Positions 4,362-5,710 of a stretch of 5,710 nucleotides of DNA are shown piece after piece. This stretch comes from an uncultured beta proteobacterium. GTDB lineage: Bacteria; Pseudomonadota; Gammaproteobacteria; Burkholderiales; Rhodocyclaceae. Below the pieces are notes generated by a model. It did no database searches. It was given only the letters and a program-made list of their open reading frames with translations, and was not told the DNA's origin. Within the stretch, counting starts at the first letter, position 1; each line of letters opens with the position of its first letter. The stretch is from assembly GCA_903930395.1 (NCBI GenBank), contig CAIYYE010000215.1, positions 1-5,710 on the forward strand. The letters run 5' to 3'. The position numbers and the translations under genes are program-made.

Positions 4362-5710
4362 TCAGATCACCTCACGCGCCTCAAGGAAACGCAGCTTTGG
4401 ATATTTCTCTTTGACCATGTTCAGATAAACATTGTTCGGCGCCAGATAGACCGGATCGTCGGCCCCGTCGAGGGCGACGTTGGCACTGTAGCGGTCGGAA
4501 ATCTGGCGCAGTTCGTCGGCGTCGCCATGAATCCAGCGCGCCGTCGCGCAGTTGTAGTGCTCGAAAATGACCTGCACGCCGTATTCGTGTTCAAGGCGGC
4601 TGGCCACGACATCGAACTGCAGCGTACCGACCGCACCGAGAATCAGATCGGTACCGGACAGGGGACGGAACAACTGGGTGGCGCCCTCCTCGGCCAGCTG
4701 CTGCAAACCCTTCTGCAACTGCTTGATCTTCAGCGGGTTGGCGATACGGGCGAGGCGGAAGTGCTCCGGGGCGAAGGACGGAATACCGGTGAAACGCAGC
4801 TCTTCGCCTTCGGTGAAGGTTTCGCCAAGGCGGATGGTGCCGTGATTGGGGATGCCGATGATGTCGCCCGGATAGGCTTCGTCGGTCGTGCTGCGGTCAC
4901 GCGCCATGAAGGTGATGGCGTTGTTGACCGACAGGAACTTGCCGGCGCCGCCCTGCTTGACCTTCATGCCGCGCTCGAACTTGCCCGAGCAGACGCGCAG
5001 GAAGGCGATGCGGTCGCGGTGCTTGGGGTCCATGTTGGCCTGGATCTTGAACACGAAACCGGAGAATTTCGGCTCGTTCGGCGCGACCTTGCGCGTCACG
5101 GCGGGGCGGGCAATCGGCGGCGGCGAGAGGTCAACCACGGCGTCGAGCAGGCTCTGCACGCCGAAGTTATTGACCGCCGAGCCGAAGAAGACCGGCGACT
5201 GCTTGCCGGCCAGATAAGCCTCGGCATCGAAGGCATGCGAGGCGCCACGGACCAGTTCGATGTCCATGCGCAGTTCGTCGGCCTGGCTGCCGATCAGTTC
5301 GTCCAGGCGCGGGTTGTCGAGGCCCTGGATGATCTCGGCAGTACCTTTTTCAGCCTGCGGATCGAAGAAGGCGATGGCGTCGTCGTAGAGGTGATAGACG
5401 CCGCGGAAGCGCTTGCCCATGCCAATCGGCCAGGTCATCGGGGCGCACTGGATGCCGAGCACCGATTCGATTTCGTCAAGCAGGTCGATCGGTTCCTTGC
5501 CTTCGCGGTCGAGCTTGTTGATGAAGGTCAGAATCGGCGTGTCGCGCATGCGGCAGACGTTGAGCAGCTTGATGGTCTGCGCTTCGACGCCATTGACCGA
5601 GTCGATGACCATGGTTGCCGAGTCGACGGCCGTCAGCGTGCGATAAGTATCTTCCGAGAAGTCCTCGTGGCCCGGCGTGTCGAGCAGGTTGATCATGCAC
5701 TCGCGGTAGG
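4362..5710 (-). CDS. prfC: Peptide chain release factor 3 (RF3), N-terminus outside window
   Basis: The frame is open to the right edge. The visible 448 codons begin [20 protein letters not shown], which aligns with the middle of the RF3 GTPase domain, so the ATG at 5696 is internal and not the start. Roughly the first 80 residues, with the P-loop, are missing compared with the usual length of about 530. Visible GTPase motifs are DTPGHED (G3), NKLDR (G4) and GSA in the segment [11 protein letters not shown] (G5). After these come RF3-typical stretches: [80 protein letters not shown] and the tail [18 protein letters not shown]3 is a cytoplasmic ribosome-associated GTPase that recycles RF1 and RF2 after termination. 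The reading frame shows no breaks. It lies directly upstream of moaE with a 2-nt gap. Confidence 0.97.
   Translation of the reverse strand, partial: YRECMINLLDTPGHEDFSEDTYRTLTAVDSATMVIDSVNGVEAQTIKLLNVCRMRDTPILTFINKLDREGKEPIDLLDEIESVLGIQCAPMTWPIGMGKRFRGVYHLYDDAIAFFDPQAEKGTAEIIQGLDNPRLDELIGSQADELRMDIELVRGASHAFDAEAYLAGKQSPVFFGSAVNNFGVQSLLDAVVDLSPPPIARPAVTRKVAPNEPKFSGFVFKIQANMDPKHRDRIAFLRVCSGKFERGMKVKQGGAGKFLSVNNAITFMARDRSTTDEAYPGDIIGIPNHGTIRLGETFTEGEELRFTGIPSFAPEHFRLARIANPLKIKQLQKGLQQLAEEGATQLFRPLSGTDLILGAVGTLQFDVVASRLEHEYGVQVIFEHYNCATARWIHGDADELRQISDRYSANVALDGADDPVYLAPNNVYLNMVKEKYPKLRFLEAREVI

Noticed and set aside
3970..4428. Plus-strand open frame of 152 aa opposite moaE
   Set aside because: The minus strand encodes MoaE with conserved active-site lysines. 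The plus frame has no recognisable content.
5694..5696. ATG at 5696 (minus) as the start of prfC
   Set aside because: The frame stays open to the edge and upstream codons read YREC, matching the segment just before the G3 motif in RF3, so the real start is outside the window.
1..5710. tRNA, rRNA, CRISPR array, insertion sequence or attachment site
   Set aside because: I saw no cloverleaf sequence, regularly spaced repeats, transposase motifs or terminal inverted repeats. All coding space is taken by ordinary chromosomal genes.

Overview
The window looks like chromosomal DNA from a betaproteobacterium. The GC-rich coding style, the close match of the RF3 fragment to proteobacterial PrfC, and the soluble PAS/NarL-type two-component genes fit a Rhodocyclales-like host. 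That placement is an inference from gene style, not from a search.

Layout. (1) Positions 567 to 1, minus strand: the N-terminal 189 codons of a gene running off the left edge, most like the bacterial animal-haem-peroxidase-like proteins that often carry RTX repeats. (2) Positions 568-948: a non-coding stretch with three separate inverted repeats upstream of that gene, and a strong bidirectional hairpin terminator at 891-928. (3) Positions 1341 to 949, minus: a stand-alone receiver-domain protein of 130 aa with no output domain. (4) Positions 1342-1635: an AT-rich divergent intergenic region with a wide TGTCGCA/TGCGACA inverted repeat. (5) Positions 1636-3177, plus: a soluble two-PAS histidine kinase of the NarX/DegS (HisKA_3) class, probably starting at TTG. 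(6) Positions 3211-3903, plus: its NarL/LuxR-type response regulator. (7) Positions 4359 to 3907, minus: moaE, the large subunit of molybdopterin synthase. (8) Minus strand from the right edge down to 4362: prfC (release factor 3), without its N-terminus, lying 2 nt upstream of moaE.

How it works together. The kinase and NarL-type regulator form a classical pair in one transcription unit. The receiver-only protein is divergent from them and shares their intergenic region, so it may tap the same phosphoryl flow as a competitor, phosphate sink or protein-protein effector. The haem-peroxidase-like gene has a long upstream region with an ATAGGAA-AA-TTCCTAT palindrome in the 7-2-7 geometry known for NarL/NarP sites, which makes it a candidate target of the neighbouring regulator; nothing in the window proves this. 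prfC and moaE are housekeeping genes that converge on the regulator with only 3 nt between stop codons.

The most interesting points are the three-part signalling locus with a divergent orphan receiver, the palindrome-rich region before the peroxidase-like gene, the odd TTG start overlapped by a 12-codon ORF, and a CX4C pair in the first PAS domain. I see no clear new defence, mobile or RNA-guided system here.
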